In this document: positions 54,907 to 64,000 of the stretch, piece by piece | How the letters are laid out: each line of letters begins with the position of its first letter | Numbering within the stretch: the stretch's first letter is position 1 | Origin: Actinomycetota bacterium | GTDB taxonomy: Bacteria; Actinomycetota; Acidimicrobiia; Acidimicrobiales; MedAcidi-G1 | Length of the DNA stretch: 64,000 bases | Assembly (NCBI GenBank): GCA_014381945.1 | Contig: JACNKQ010000024.1 | Span: 1 to 64,000 of the forward strand | Direction of reading: 5' to 3' | The notes under the pieces: generated by a model | What the model saw: the letters and a program-made list of their open reading frames with translations, nothing else | Database searches by the model: none | What the model was told of the DNA's origin: nothing | Program-made: the position numbers and the translations under genes

Positions 54907-56730
54907 ATGGGGATCCTCGACGACGACATCCGTCGGGTGCGCGATCAGAGCGACATCGTCGGGATCGTCACACAGCACACGCAGCTGAAAAAGACCGGTA
55001 GGCAGTGGATGGGCCTGTGCCCGTTCCACGGTGAGAAGTCGCCATCGTTCTCGGTCAGCCAGGAAAAGGCGGTCTTCTACTGTTTCGGCTGTCAGGTGCA
55101 GGGTGATGTCATCGACTTCGTCCGCGAGATGGAGCACCTCGACTTTGCCGGGGCCGTCGAGTACCTGGCCAACAGGGCCAACATCACGCTCCGCTACACG
55201 GACGCCAACGAGTCCAGGAAACGGGGCCGGCGGCGTTCGCTCATCGAGGCCGTCGGGAAGGCGGCCGACTTCTACCACCGGCGCCTCCTCGAGGGCGACG
55301 ACGCCGGACCGGCCCGTAGCTACCTGCGGGCACGCGGCTACGACGGTGACGTGGTCCGGAAGTTCTCGATCGGGTGGGCGCCCGAGGAGTGGGACTCGCT
55401 GGCACGCCATCTGGGCCTGTCGACCGAGGACCTCCAGGGCGCAGGTCTGGGCGGCCTCAACAAGCGTGGGAAGCAGTACGACTTCTTCCGGGCCCGCATC
55501 ATGTTCCCGATCTTCGACGAGCGGGGCGACGCCGTCGGCTTCGGTGGCCGCAAGCTGCCCGATTCCGAGGGACCCAAGTACAAAAACTCCTCCGACCAGT
55601 CTGAGGTCTACGACAAGGGCCGACTGCTCTACGGCCTCAACTGGGCCAAGACCGAGGCTGGGCGCATGGACGAGATCGTCGTGTGCGAGGGCTACACGGA
55701 CGTCATCGGTTTCCACCAGGCCGGTATTGAGCGGTCGGTCGCCACCTGCGGCACCGCCATGACCGCCGACCACGCCCGCAAGCTGTCCCGTTTCGCACCC
55801 CGGGTCGTGCTGGCCTACGACGCCGACGGTGCGGGGCAGGCAGCCGCCGAACGGGTCTACGCCTGGGAGGAGGAGTTCGGGCTGCGCTTCGCCGTCGCCG
55901 CCCTGCCCGAGGGCTCCGACCCCGGCGACATGGCCCGCTCGGACCCTGAGGGCCTCGGGCGGGCCATCTCCGACGCCCGACCGTTTCTCGAGTTCCGCGT
56001 CGACAGGGCACTGGGTCGGGGCGACCTCGACACCATGGAGGGTCGGGCGCTGGCCGCCGCCGATGCCATGTCGCTCGTCGCCGAGCATCCCAACCCGTTG
56101 GTGCGCGACCAGTACGTCATGGGTATCGCCGACCGTTGCAGGGTGTCGGTGGAGGAGGTGCGGCGCCTGGCCAGGTCGACGCCCGGGAGGCGCGGCGGTG
56201 GTCGGGAGGCGTCCCGGGCTCCCGTGTCGACCAGGCTCACGTCGGAGCATCAGGCGATCCGGCTGCTGATCCACCGGCCCGACGACATGGCGGCGCACCT
56301 GCATCCGGTGCTGTTCGGTGACCTGATTGCCCGCACCGCCTACCAGGCCCTTGTCGGACACGAAGACCTGCATGCGGCCCGTGAGGCAGCCGGTGGAGAA
56401 TCCGCCGACCTGCTCGGCAGGCTCGCCGTCCAGGATGCGACCGACGACGATCCGGTCGGGGTTCTCAACAGGCTGGTTTCGCTTGCCGCCGAGCGGGTCG
56501 CCGTGGGGATCGAAGCCGAGGCACGTGAGAGCGGCGACCTGGCGGCCTATCAGGAGCCGATTTCGTACCTGCGCACCGAGATCATCAGGCTCCGCGAGAT
56601 CCCGGCTTCACGGTGGGAGGAGCCTGGTTCACAGTCCGGTTCCGAGACCGATTTGGAGTCCGACTTCGAGTCCCTCGAGGCATTGCTACGGTGGCTGGTC
56701 GAGTACTCGGAGGGGGGGTCCGATGGGTGA
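54907..56730 (+). CDS. dnaG: DNA primase DnaG
   Basis: This 607-residue primase lays RNA primers for replication. The N-terminal CHC2 zinc finger uses Cys38, His41, Cys59 and Cys62 (CPFH and CFGC). The TOPRIM domain has [13 protein letters not shown] and [14 protein letters not shown]-terminal helicase-binding region follows. ATG 54907 is preferred over a GTG two codons earlier. Its stop lies inside the first codons of rpoD (8-nt overlap), so the two are coupled as in other actinobacteria. Confidence 0.96.
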   Translation: MGILDDDIRRVRDQSDIVGIVTQHTQLKKTGRQWMGLCPFHGEKSPSFSVSQEKAVFYCFGCQVQGDVIDFVREMEHLDFAGAVEYLANRANITLRYTDANESRKRGRRRSLIEAVGKAADFYHRRLLEGDDAGPARSYLRARGYDGDVVRKFSIGWAPEEWDSLARHLGLSTEDLQGAGLGGLNKRGKQYDFFRARIMFPIFDERGDAVGFGGRKLPDSEGPKYKNSSDQSEVYDKGRLLYGLNWAKTEAGRMDEIVVCEGYTDVIGFHQAGIERSVATCGTAMTADHARKLSRFAPRVVLAYDADGAGQAAAERVYAWEEEFGLRFAVAALPEGSDPGDMARSDPEGLGRAISDARPFLEFRVDRALGRGDLDTMEGRALAAADAMSLVAEHPNPLVRDQYVMGIADRCRVSVEEVRRLARSTPGRRGGGREASRAPVSTRLTSEHQAIRLLIHRPDDMAAHLHPVLFGDLIARTAYQALVGHEDLHAAREAAGGESADLLGRLAVQDATDDDPVGVLNRLVSLAAERVAVGIEAEARESGDLAAYQEPISYLRTEIIRLREIPASRWEEPGSQSGSETDLESDFESLEALLRWLVEYSEGGSDG

Positions 56731-58033
56731 CGCTGCCCCGAATGCCCGCTGGGCAGGGGTTTCGGAGTTTGAGTTCGTCCGTCTGCTGCGGCGCGGGCGG
56801 GTACGTGGTCGGCTCACGCTCGACGAGGTCATCGACGTCATCCAGGATGCGGAGCTCACCCCCGAGTTGATCGGTGAGATGCGAGCCGCACTCGAGGATG
56901 AGGGCATCGAACTGGATGAGACGGTCGTAGATGCCACCGGCGATGGCACCGGCACCGGCGATGGCACCGGCGATGGCACCGGCACCGGCACCGGCGATGG
57001 CGATGACGATGACGAGGAGGTGCTCCGGCTGATCCGACCGAGGCAGAGGTCGGTACGGCGCCGCGACCCGGCGAAGCACCCATCGGAGCGCGGCGACAGC
57101 GGCGACTCCACCCGCATGTACCTCCAGGAGATCGGCGAGGTTCCGCTCCTGACCTCGGCTGAGGAGGTCGAGTTGGCGACCGCCATCGGGGACGGCAACG
57201 TGGCCGAGGACGAGCTCGCCGACCTGGCGGTCACGGGCGAACTCGACCAGATCGAGCGCGTGGTGCTCGTGCGGCTGAGGCGCCGACAGCGGGCCGGTGA
57301 GATGGCACGCGATCGGCTCACCCGGGCCAACCTCCGCCTGGTGGTCTCGATCGCCAAACGCCATGTCGGGCGGGGCCTGCCGCTGCTGGACCTGGTCCAG
57401 GAGGGCAACCTGGGGCTGATGCGGGCTGTCGAGAAGTTCGATCATTCGAAGGGCTTCAAGTTCTCGACCTACGCCACCTGGTGGATCCGTCAGGGGGTAA
57501 CCAGGGCGGTAGCCGACCAGGCGCGCACGATTCGCATTCCAGTCCACATGGTCGATGCCATGAACCGCTGTGTCCGGATTGAACGCGAGCTCCAGCATGA
57601 ACTCGAGCGGCAGCCCTCGGTGGGCGAGATCGCTGAGCGGGCCCTACTCGATCCTGACAAGGTGGAGGACCTGTTGGACCTGGCCCGAAACCAGGTTCCG
57701 TTGTCGCTGGATTCAACGTACGGCGACGAACAGGACGTGAGCCTCGCAGACCTGGTCGCCGACCTCGATGCGGAGGATGCCGTCATTTCTGCCACGCGAC
57801 GGCTCTTAAAGGACGACATTCTCGAGGTGCTCGACCAACTCGACGATCGGGAGCGCGACGTCGTCCGCATGCGCTTCGGCCTCGACGACGGTAGGCCGGC
57901 GACGCTCGAAGAAGTGGGTCGTCGGTTCGGTGTGACCAGGGAACGGGTGCGTCAGATCGAGTCTCGAACCATGGCCAAGCTGCGTCATCCTCTGAGGTCG
58001 GAGAAGCTGCGCGAGTACCTCGACGAGGATTGA
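56723..58033 (+). CDS. rpoD: RNA polymerase primary sigma factor RpoD/SigA
   Basis: This 436-residue group 1 sigma factor has region 1.2 [20 protein letters not shown]. Region 2 is [28 protein letters not shown] through [13 protein letters not shown]. Region 3 is [12 protein letters not shown], and region 4 ends with [20 protein letters not shown]. The N-terminus has a short helical domain, then a Gly-Asp-Thr repeat at about residues 71-96, encoded by near-tandem GGCACC/GGCGAT units (56933-57012), ending in an acidic run. That insert is unusual and probably flexible. It follows dnaG directly. Confidence 0.96.
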   Translation: MGDAAPNARWAGVSEFEFVRLLRRGRVRGRLTLDEVIDVIQDAELTPELIGEMRAALEDEGIELDETVVDATGDGTGTGDGTGDGTGTGTGDGDDDDEEVLRLIRPRQRSVRRRDPAKHPSERGDSGDSTRMYLQEIGEVPLLTSAEEVELATAIGDGNVAEDELADLAVTGELDQIERVVLVRLRRRQRAGEMARDRLTRANLRLVVSIAKRHVGRGLPLLDLVQEGNLGLMRAVEKFDHSKGFKFSTYATWWIRQGVTRAVADQARTIRIPVHMVDAMNRCVRIERELQHELERQPSVGEIAERALLDPDKVEDLLDLARNQVPLSLDSTYGDEQDVSLADLVADLDAEDAVISATRRLLKDDILEVLDQLDDRERDVVRMRFGLDDGRPATLEEVGRRFGVTRERVRQIESRTMAKLRHPLRSEKLREYLDED

Positions 58034-58034
58034 G

Positions 58035-58071
58035 CGCAGGATGTTCGCCGGGGGCGCGCTGGTATCCTGCG
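58035..58071 (+). terminator. Possible hairpin after rpoD
   Basis: CGCAGGAT (58035-58042) pairs with ATCCTGCG (58064-58071) around a 21-nt GC-rich loop, starting 2 bp after the rpoD stop. The right arm lies 8 bp before the tRNA-Asn. It could end rpoD transcripts. The TATCCT at 58063-58068 within it might instead serve as a -10 for the tRNA. Confidence 0.4.
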
Positions 58072-58079
58072 TCCCGCCT

Positions 58080-58152
58080 TCCGGGGTAGCTCAGCTGGCA
58101 GAGCGTCGGACTGTTAATCCGCAGGTCGTGGGTTCGAGCCCCACCCCCGGAG
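58080..58152 (+). tRNA. tRNA-Asn (GTT)
   Basis: The cloverleaf has acceptor TCCGGGG (58080-58086) pairing with CCCCGGA (58145-58151), D-arm TAGCTCAGCTGGCAGAGC, anticodon GTT at 58113-58115 and T-arm GGTTCGAGCC. Discriminator G at 58152 is followed by an encoded CCA (58153-58155). Confidence 0.96.
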
Positions 58153-58190
58153 CCATTCGCTTCCTGGCGGATTTCTCATAACCGGCGTGT

Positions 58191-58892
58191 TCATCGGTCT
58201 TGTGCGACGAGCGTGATCCGGACTCCCGAGATCTCCACCTCGCTGGACTCGGCTGCTGCCAGTTCCAGGCCGCTGACGCCCTCGCCTCGGTCGTCTGAGA
58301 CCCCGGCAAACCGGATCTCCCCCTCGTCGAGCGGAAGCGTGGTGCCGTCTGCCGGGACGCCAAGCACCTCCGACCAGCGGGCGGCCATCGAAGTTGGTTC
58401 TTCTGCCTGGATTTCGACGGCCTGTATGCCTTGCACGACGTCGGTGCGGATGTGGTTGCGCCAGTCAGGGCCGGCCCAGGGCCAGGCGTCCCAGTCGTCG
58501 GTCCGGTCGACCGACAGGATTGCCCCGCCGACGTCGGCCGGGTGGAGGTGGAGGCCGGCGACCCCGTCGGCGGCCGCCTCGAAGACCACCCGGGCTCGGG
58601 TCTCGGCGAACCGGTTGCGGAAGGGTTCGAGGTCGTCGACCTGGAGGATGACCATGTAGCCACCGTCGCCGCCCCGCTTGTCGAGCAGTCGGCCGGCAGC
58701 GGTGCCCGCCTCGATCGGCGACACGACCTCGAGCAACTGGTCGCCCACCGGATACAGCACGTTGTGGAGGCCGAACCCCGCCACTCCAGGATCGCGGAAG
58801 CAGGCCTCGATGCCGAGGCGTTCTTCGATGTCGGCCTCGACGGCGGCGAGGTCCTCGGCCACGAAGGCCACCTGGCGAAGGCGAATACGCAT
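58191..58892 (-). CDS. VOC/glyoxalase-like protein
   Basis: This 233-residue protein has two vicinal-oxygen-chelate-like halves, the first starting RIRLRQVAFVAEDLAAVEADI and the second with IQAVEIQAEEPTSMAARW. GLHNVLYPVGDQLLEVVSPIEAGTAAG is typical of the glyoxalase-like domain. Metal ligands are not evident in all expected places, so enzymatic function is uncertain. It lies 17 bp downstream of the PPOX-family gene on the same strand. Confidence 0.82.
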   Translation of the reverse strand: MRIRLRQVAFVAEDLAAVEADIEERLGIEACFRDPGVAGFGLHNVLYPVGDQLLEVVSPIEAGTAAGRLLDKRGGDGGYMVILQVDDLEPFRNRFAETRARVVFEAAADGVAGLHLHPADVGGAILSVDRTDDWDAWPWAGPDWRNHIRTDVVQGIQAVEIQAEEPTSMAARWSEVLGVPADGTTLPLDEGEIRFAGVSDDRGEGVSGLELAAAESSEVEISGVRITLVAQDR

Positions 58893-58909
58893 CTCTGGTA
58901 CGTCGGGGC

Positions 58910-59311
58910 TCAGCCCATGGTCGTGCAGCGCAGAGGCTCGATGACGGCGACCACCCGGACCTCGTCCGGCGGGAGCAATTCACGGGGGTACTCCTCCACG
59001 CCGCTGTACTTCAGGCTCTGCGCATCGAGGAACGAGACGTCGGCGTCGCTCTCCCATGTCACCACCCGGCCGCGCACCTCGAGGTAGCGGCCCTGGTCGG
59101 ACGGGTCGATCGCCGACAGCGCCACCCGGTCGTCGGCGCACAGGTTGCGCCACTTCTGGCGACCTTCGGAATGGGGGAAGCGGACGTGCGTACCGTCGAA
59201 GGCGGCCCACACGGGCGAGGAGTGCGGCTCACCGTCGGGGCCGATGGTGGCCACATGCCAGACGGCGGGCAGGTCGAACAGGTCACGGTGGCTTGCCGGG
59301 ATGACGGTCAT
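58910..59311 (-). CDS. Pyridoxamine 5'-phosphate oxidase/F420-family protein
   Basis: This 133-residue split-barrel flavin or F420-binding protein has LPAVWHVATIGPDGEPHSSPVW, the phosphate-binding GRQKWRNLCADDRVALS and YLEVRGRVV, as in PPOX-class F420-binding proteins. It could reduce an organic substrate or bind heme or flavin. The start at 59311 begins the conserved domain. Its neighbours are a GT2 gene upstream (11 bp) and a VOC gene downstream, all on the minus strand. Confidence 0.85.
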   Translation of the reverse strand: MTVIPASHRDLFDLPAVWHVATIGPDGEPHSSPVWAAFDGTHVRFPHSEGRQKWRNLCADDRVALSAIDPSDQGRYLEVRGRVVTWESDADVSFLDAQSLKYSGVEEYPRELLPPDEVRVVAVIEPLRCTTMG

Positions 59312-59322
59312 GGGCGGCGACG

Positions 59323-60489
59323 CTAACCGCGGGCGGGACGCCAGGTGAGGCGCGAACCGAGCAGGTGGCCGACCGGAGTCATGGCGGCCAGGGCCACCAG
59401 AAACGCCGCCAGCGGACCGAGGTGGAACCAGTTGACGAGGGCGTTGATGACCATGAGGCGGCCGAACAGCAGGACGCCGAGTGCCAACTGCACACCGAGG
59501 AGGCGGCGGATGCGGTCGAGTGCGGTGCGGGCCACCCGGCCGGCGAAGGTCCAGAGGTCGAGCAGCAGCACCGTGTAGAGGATGGCGACCTCGCCGGCCA
59601 GCGCCGCCGAGCGGGTGAGGTTCAGGTCCAGGCCGTCGAACAGCCACACGAAGGTGGCGGCGTCTACCACGAGCGCCGTGAGGGTGACGGCGAGGTAGCG
59701 GGCGAGCGCCTGGCTGCGCAGGGGCAGGACCCGGAGGCGCATGAGGTGCCGGAGGTAGTCGAGGTAGTGGAGGGGCCGGACCTTGGATTCGCCCCGCTCG
59801 CGCTCGAGGAAGACATAGGGGGCCTCGGCCACCCGTCGGATGTCGCCGCGGGCGAGAACTTCTAGGAGGATCTTGTAGCCCACCGGGTGGAGTTCCTGGG
59901 CGGCGACGGCCTCACGTCTGACGAGGAAGTAGCCGCTCATGGGGTCGGTGACCCGGCCGACCGTGCCGGGGAGCAGCAGCAGGCCCAGCGCCTGGGCGCC
60001 CCGTGACAACAGGCGTCTGGTGGCCGACCAGTTGGAGACGCCGCCGCCGGGCAGGTGGCGGCTGGCGACCGCCACGTCGGTGCGCTCGTCGAGCGCTGCG
60101 AGGAGTTCGACCAGCACCTCGGGTGGGTGCTGGCCGTCGCCGTCGATCACGCCGAGCACCCGGCTGCGGGCGTGGGTCCAGCCGCAGACAACGGCGCTGG
60201 CGAGCCCGGACTCGCCGGTGCGGCGCAGCACGCGCAGGGTGGGGACCTCGTCGATGAGGCCGGCGGCTACCTCCCAGGTGCGGTCGGGGCTGTCGTCGTC
60301 GACGACGATCAACTCGTGGGAGACCCCGGCGTCGCCGAGGATCGAATGGAGGCGCCGGACCAGGTCGGCGATGTTGCCGGCTTCGTTGAACGTGGGGATG
60401 ACGAGGCTGACGTCGACGTCGCCGTCGTGGTCGCTCGTGATCTGCAGTGCCTGGCCGCCGACGACATCGACGACTGCGCCACCGGTCAT
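59323..60489 (-). CDS. Family 2 glycosyltransferase fused to a GtrA-like membrane domain
   Basis: This 388-residue protein has a GT-A glycosyltransferase domain in its first 230 residues: VSLVIPTFNEAGNI, VVDDDSPDRT and GVIDGDGQHPPEV supply the nucleotide and metal sites, and DPMSGYFLVRR is typical of dolichol-phosphate mannosyltransferases. Four membrane helices of the GtrA type make up the last 130 residues. It would transfer a sugar from a nucleotide donor to a polyprenyl phosphate at the membrane. The start at 60489 was chosen because the fold begins about 25 residues later. Confidence 0.93.
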   Translation of the reverse strand: MTGGAVVDVVGGQALQITSDHDGDVDVSLVIPTFNEAGNIADLVRRLHSILGDAGVSHELIVVDDDSPDRTWEVAAGLIDEVPTLRVLRRTGESGLASAVVCGWTHARSRVLGVIDGDGQHPPEVLVELLAALDERTDVAVASRHLPGGGVSNWSATRRLLSRGAQALGLLLLPGTVGRVTDPMSGYFLVRREAVAAQELHPVGYKILLEVLARGDIRRVAEAPYVFLERERGESKVRPLHYLDYLRHLMRLRVLPLRSQALARYLAVTLTALVVDAATFVWLFDGLDLNLTRSAALAGEVAILYTVLLLDLWTFAGRVARTALDRIRRLLGVQLALGVLLFGRLMVINALVNWFHLGPLAAFLVALAAMTPVGHLLGSRLTWRPARG

Positions 60490-60590
60490 GGCTGCTCCTG
60501 TGCCGTGTCGGTCGGGGTCGGGACACGGTATCCGAAGCCCGTGACGGGCCGGGGTCCTGAATGGGCGGGCAATGGGCCAGACTGCGGGTG

Positions 60591-60663
60591 GGGCCGGTAG
60601 CTCAGTGGTCAGAGCAGGCGACTCATAATCGCTCGGTCGCGGGTTCGATCCCCGCCCGGCCCA
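60591..60663 (+). tRNA. tRNA-Met (CAT, elongator type)
   Basis: The acceptor GGGCCGG (60591-60597) pairs with CCGGCCC (60656-60662), with discriminator A at 60663. Anticodon CAT is at 60624-60626 in loop CTCATAA. The anticodon stem GCGA-CTCATAA-TCGC and a G-C first pair suit elongator Met. Ile2 with a modified CAU cannot be ruled out by sequence alone. CCA is not encoded. Confidence 0.92.
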
Positions 60664-60741
60664 CGTAGGTTGACGGGTAACCCCCATGGCATGCCTGTAG
60701 AACCCTGTTCGGTGGCAACCGATATCGCTGAAGGAGCGACG

Positions 60742-61161
60742 ATGCCTGAAGTCGATTACGTGATCTTGTGCGACTACGCCCGCATCGAAAACGGGGTCGC
60801 CTTCATCTCGGCAGCGGGGATCAGCCGCTTCACGATCGCCGACCTGGAACAGGCGCAGCAGTTCACCATCGTGCTGAGCGTGTCGCTCTCGAAGTGGGAG
60901 TGTGATCAGCCGCACCAGCTTCAGATCGTCGGTGCCGACGCCGATGGCGCCGCCATCTTCCGCGCCGACGGCGTCATCAAGACGGCATGGGACGAAGCCC
61001 TTCCTGCGGGATGGAGGAAGCCCCTGATCCTGCCCTTCCGGATCGGCAAGAAGTTCACCTCGTACGGCCTCTACACGATCGATGTCCTGATAGGTGGGGA
61101 CATCAAGGCAAATCTGCAGTTCCAGGTCCAGCCCCCGCCGCCCAGGCCCGACGGGGCATAG
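60742..61161 (+). CDS. DUF6941-like conserved protein
   Basis: This 139-residue protein begins PEVDYVILCDYARIENGVAF and contains LPFRIGKKFTSYGLYTIDVLIGG, a beta-rich pattern resembling DUF6941 proteins common in actinobacteria. The family has no known function. AAGGAGCG lies just upstream of ATG 60742. It follows tRNA-Met and precedes the SCO6745-family gene on the same strand by 86 bp. Confidence 0.75.
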   Translation: MPEVDYVILCDYARIENGVAFISAAGISRFTIADLEQAQQFTIVLSVSLSKWECDQPHQLQIVGADADGAAIFRADGVIKTAWDEALPAGWRKPLILPFRIGKKFTSYGLYTIDVLIGGDIKANLQFQVQPPPPRPDGA

Positions 61162-61247
61162 GAGCCCGGTTCCCGCCGTCGGGAACATGCGGCAACGGAC
61201 GGGTCCGACCTGATCCAAGGAAACGCCGTTGCGGGTACGGTCGGTCC

Positions 61248-62147
61248 ATGACCGAACCTTCGCCGACCGATCTTTCCCCCAAAGCCGTTGCGCGCGTGCA
61301 TGGCATCACCACGATGTTCCACGGCTTCGTCTACTTCTCGCAGGAGGCGACCGAGGAGTACGCAGCCGTGGGGGTCGAGGGAGCGGGCGGTTACTTCGCC
61401 TCGCGTGCTGCCCCTCTGGGGCCCGTCTCCCCGGAGGTCGTGGTTGCCACGTTCTACAACTTCAGCCCAGATCTAGTCCGACCTGCCATGGAGGGGGTCT
61501 GGGACCGGGTTTCGCCCGACGACGTGCAGCGGGCCAGGTGGCGGGCGGTCATGCGGATCCTCGATGCCACCGTAGCCGACGCCATGACCGATGCCGAAGT
61601 CGTCGAGGCGCTCGGTGTCGCCGAAGCCTGCGTCTCGGCGCTTTCCCATGCGGGCAGACCGCTTGCCGCTGCCAACGCCTCGGTACTGCCGCTTCTCGAG
61701 GAGTCCGAGTTCGCCGGTAACCGCCTGCTGCGCCTCTGGCAACTGGTCACGATCCTGCGCGAATGGCGCGGCGATGCGCACATCGGCCTCCTGATCGCAG
61801 AGCCACTCGACGGATGCGAGTGCACGGTCGTCAGCGAGATGCTCTTCCACCGGCCCGGAATCATCAGGTCCACACGCGCATGGCCTGAGCCTGACTGGTC
61901 CCTGGCGGTCGAGCGCCTCACCGCACGAGGCTGGCTCGACGCCGATGGCATCACCGAACAAGGTCGCTCCAGACGCAGCGAAATCGAGCGCCGGACCAAC
62001 GAACTCGACGCCGCGGCGTGGAAAGGCATGGACGATCAGGCCGTCCACCGGTTCGCCGACCTCCTCAAGCCGGCGAATGAAGCCCTTCGTGCCGGCGGCC
62101 ACTTCGCCGCCTTCGACCCGGACCTGCCCTGGAAGGGTGATTCCTGA
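61248..62147 (+). CDS. SCO6745-family protein
   Basis: This 299-residue protein has the SCO6745 signature (GGYFASRAAPLGPVSPEVVVATFYNFSPDLV) and LDATVADAM. It is related to the protein at 34476-35195 and is 60 residues longer at the C-terminus. The C-terminal part looks like a winged-helix (RGWLDADGITEQGRSRRSEIERRTNE). The function is unknown; DNA or ligand binding is possible. The ATG at 61248 begins the conserved region. Confidence 0.85.
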   Translation: MTEPSPTDLSPKAVARVHGITTMFHGFVYFSQEATEEYAAVGVEGAGGYFASRAAPLGPVSPEVVVATFYNFSPDLVRPAMEGVWDRVSPDDVQRARWRAVMRILDATVADAMTDAEVVEALGVAEACVSALSHAGRPLAAANASVLPLLEESEFAGNRLLRLWQLVTILREWRGDAHIGLLIAEPLDGCECTVVSEMLFHRPGIIRSTRAWPEPDWSLAVERLTARGWLDADGITEQGRSRRSEIERRTNELDAAAWKGMDDQAVHRFADLLKPANEALRAGGHFAAFDPDLPWKGDS

Positions 62148-62219
62148 CGGCATGCCCTGTGACACATGGCCGTCTTCAGGGCCGACTGCACTGCCGATCG
62201 TCGGGGCCAGACTGGGGCC

Positions 62220-62471
62220 ATGAGCACGAGCAGCGAGGTCATCGTCTACTGGAGGCCCGGTTGCGGCTTCTGCCACAAGTTGTTCCAGCGGTTCGACCGG
62301 GCAGGTCTCGAGCGGACGGAGCGCAACATCTGGGACGACCCGGAAGCCCGAGAGCAGCTCCGGGCCTACGCAGGTGGCGACGAGACCGTGCCCACGGTCG
62401 TCGTCGGCGGTCAGGTGCTGGTCAACCCCCGTCCCGAAGAGGTCATCGCCCTCGCCGAACTGGGGCTCTGA
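62220..62471 (+). CDS. Glutaredoxin/mycoredoxin-like protein
   Basis: This 83-residue thioredoxin-fold protein has the active-site RPGCGFCHKLFQRF (CGFC), the TVPTVVVGGQVLVNP cis-proline and GG motifs, and the length of actinobacterial mycoredoxins. It would reduce mixed disulfides with mycothiol or glutathione-like thiols. The active site uses Cys, not Sec, unlike the four TGA-containing genes. It is convergent with the partial hydrolase at 62475 (3 bp). Confidence 0.92.
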   Translation: MSTSSEVIVYWRPGCGFCHKLFQRFDRAGLERTERNIWDDPEAREQLRAYAGGDETVPTVVVGGQVLVNPRPEEVIALAELGL

Positions 62472-62474
62472 CCC

Positions 62475-64000
62475 TCAGCCGTCGAGCATCCGGCCGACAC
62501 ACGGGCCGGCACACACGTCGATCACCTGTCCGGTCAACAGGAACGTGAGCGCCTGTTGGAGCACGCGGTCCTCGTCGGCCGCCGCCCCGTGCGGGTCGGA
62601 CCCGTATTCAGGTGAGAAGGGCGGCAGGTTGACTGTCGGCGGCGGAGGTGTTCCGAAGTCCCAGACGCCGAGCGTCGCACCCGACGCCGGATAGCCGGAG
62701 ACCCGTTCGATGCCCCAGAACGGCTCGGTATCGAGGCTGCGGCCGTCACGGAGCGGCGGGTCGTTGACCAGCGCGCCGATCGTGCGGGCGAACACCTCGG
62801 TGGCCACGTTGGTGACCTGGTGGTCGCCGAAGGCCTCGAGCAGGAACACGTTCTTGGCCTCGAGGCCGGGATACGGGTCGGCGGTGAGGTGCTGGGCGTA
62901 GGCCTGGTTCTCGCCCCGGTCCCAGAGCAGTTGGGCCAACTGCATGACCAGCACGTGCTCCATCGGATCCGGATAGGAGGCATCGAACACGGCCTGTAGC
63001 GGCGGCCAGTCGCTGGACCGGTCGAGCAGCACGTTGTAGTTCATGGCCGGCACGCCCAGCATCACGTCGGACCACTCGGACGAAACGGCCGATGCGGCGC
63101 CGCCGAGGATGCCCCCTTGGCTGTTTCCGAGGAAGGCGGTGCCCTCGCCCGACAGCAGCGGCGAGCCGTCGTCGGTCTGGAACGCCCGGTCGGTCACGAA
63201 GCCGTCCGGGCTGTTGACCAGCCGGCCCAGGAGTTGGAAGGCCAGGTGGGCCTGTTGCAGCCGGTCTGCCTGCTCTGCGAAGCGGGACATCTCGGCGAGG
63301 ATCTCGACGACCGCAGGCACGTCCTCGCTCGACATCCCGATCCAGTCTGTTGCGCAGCCGGCGGCCAGGCCGAGGGTGGCGAACCCTTCGAAGAAGTCGA
63401 CCTCGCCGCGGCTGCCGAGCAGGCCGTGTCCGTAGAGCACCGTGGGCACCGGTCCGGGGGGGCTCGCCGGGAGCACGCAGCGGAAGCGGGCGGGGTAGTC
63501 GGGGTGTTCGGTACTGCGCACCGGCAGACCGTCTTCGAGCAGGAAGCGGTTGCCGGGCCCGCCGTCGCCGGTCAGGTGGTTCGGCAGGGTGAACGTGCCC
63601 TCTATGAACCGGATCGACTCACCCTCCACGGAGGTCACCTCGAAAGCGGGGGCGCCGTCTTCGCCCAACCCGGCGAAGGTGCTGTCGACGATCGCCAGCA
63701 GTCGGCCGGCGAGGCTTTCGGCGCTGGCGATTGTGAAGGTCCACTGGAGGGGGAGTGTCAGTGAGATCGGATCGCCGTCGCTGTCGAGCAACCCGTCGAC
63801 CTCGACGAGGTACTCGTGGCCCTCGAGCATTGCCGTTGCCGGCCGGACCATGAGCAACTGTTCGCCGGCCGGGGCGGTGGCGTCCATCTCCGCCCAGTAG
63901 GGCCAGCGATCGCCGGTGGTGAGGTCGGTGAGACGGACGGGTGTGGCGTCGCCGAGCGAGGCGCCGATGTCGGTGGTGCCGGGGACGCCGGAGAGGGCGA
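62475..64000 (-). CDS. Alpha/beta-hydrolase-like protein, 5' end outside the window
   Basis: At least 508 codons are visible; the frame is open to the right edge, so the start is missing. The N-terminal visible half looks like Ig/beta-rich domains (PAGEQLLMVRPATAMLEGHEY). The second half is hydrolase-like, with VLYGHGLLGSRGEVDFF and the nucleophile elbow FLGNSQGGILGG (Ser in GNSQG). The C-terminus ends with two cysteines in VCAGPCVG. It is probably a secreted esterase-like protein, but a signal peptide would be outside the window. The substrate is unknown. Confidence 0.8.
   Translation of the reverse strand, partial: ALSGVPGTTDIGASLGDATPVRLTDLTTGDRWPYWAEMDATAPAGEQLLMVRPATAMLEGHEYLVEVDGLLDSDGDPISLTLPLQWTFTIASAESLAGRLLAIVDSTFAGLGEDGAPAFEVTSVEGESIRFIEGTFTLPNHLTGDGGPGNRFLLEDGLPVRSTEHPDYPARFRCVLPASPPGPVPTVLYGHGLLGSRGEVDFFEGFATLGLAAGCATDWIGMSSEDVPAVVEILAEMSRFAEQADRLQQAHLAFQLLGRLVNSPDGFVTDRAFQTDDGSPLLSGEGTAFLGNSQGGILGGAASAVSSEWSDVMLGVPAMNYNVLLDRSSDWPPLQAVFDASYPDPMEHVLVMQLAQLLWDRGENQAYAQHLTADPYPGLEAKNVFLLEAFGDHQVTNVATEVFARTIGALVNDPPLRDGRSLDTEPFWGIERVSGYPASGATLGVWDFGTPPPPTVNLPPFSPEYGSDPHGAAADEDRVLQQALTFLLTGQVIDVCAGPCVGRMLDG

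Noticed and set aside
53052-55001. A long plus-strand frame opposite the RDD gene and overlapping glyS
   Set aside because: It runs across an intergenic region and in the wrong frame of glyS; its Arg/Pro-rich sequence is a GC artefact.

Overview
The window is high-GC, gene-dense bacterial DNA. The gene content suggests a free-living, possibly marine actinobacterium of the Acidimicrobiia type. The indicators are a single-chain (alpha2-type) glycyl-tRNA synthetase, LLM-class (F420-type) oxidoreductases, two SCO6745-family proteins, many CoA-ester and SDR enzymes, and a dnaG-rpoD-tRNA-Asn neighbourhood. This placement is an inference from gene content only. No gene-free stretch exceeds about 300 bases.

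The most notable content is a set of four genes interrupted by an in-frame TGA that is best read as selenocysteine (Sec). (1) 2646-3209 is a UGSC-motif protein: TGA GGA TCG TGT reads Sec-Gly-Ser-Cys, and its real stop overlaps the next start by ATGA. (2) 38072-38602 is a second UGSC protein. (3) 38599-40047 is a thioredoxin-like domain joined through TGA-Gly-Ser to a large domain homologous to the gene just upstream of the first UGSC gene. (4) 28975-29244 is a SelW/Rdx-family protein with a Cys-Val-Pro-Sec motif. All four TGAs are followed by a hairpin whose loop sits about 18-25 nt downstream, the position expected of a bacterial SECIS element. The two UGSC loci share a two-part architecture (partner protein plus UGSC protein), so they look like two versions of one poorly described selenium-dependent redox system. 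No Sec machinery (selA, selB, selC, selD) lies in the window.

Region 1-12.6 kb: a sulfatase, UGSC locus 1 with an SDR, a zinc-type dehydrogenase and thiolase pair, a CDF metal exporter, an SDR and acyl-CoA dehydrogenase pair, and an MBL-fold hydrolase with a hydroxyisobutyrate-dehydrogenase-like enzyme. Region 11.7-18.1 kb: an amino-acid ABC importer in the aapJQMP order, with a TauD-like dioxygenase downstream. Region 18.2-26.4 kb: an acyl-CoA ligase, chorismate mutase, a TetR regulator with a ferritin-like diiron protein, and an enoyl-CoA hydratase/SDR/LLM operon. Region 25.3-31.4 kb: a redox group with a second ferritin-like protein, DUF3501, an HdrD-like Fe-S protein, rubrerythrin, the SelW selenoprotein, a lipid kinase, a cupredoxin lipoprotein and a PuuD-like membrane protein. 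Region 31.5-40.0 kb: a P450, then an eight-gene minus-strand operon headed by UGSC locus 2.

Region 40.1-58.2 kb is mostly housekeeping: an MBL hydrolase, flavin reductase, gamma-carbonic anhydrase, sufB, phoH-ybeY-CorC-era, dinG, uppS-recO, glyS, dnaG-rpoD and tRNA-Asn. Region 58.2-64.0 kb holds VOC, PPOX and GT2-GtrA genes, tRNA-Met, small conserved genes, a glutaredoxin and a hydrolase running off the right edge. Intergenic repeats include a 31-nt element with inverted ends found at both 7.4 kb and 49.2 kb, and several short tandem arrays.
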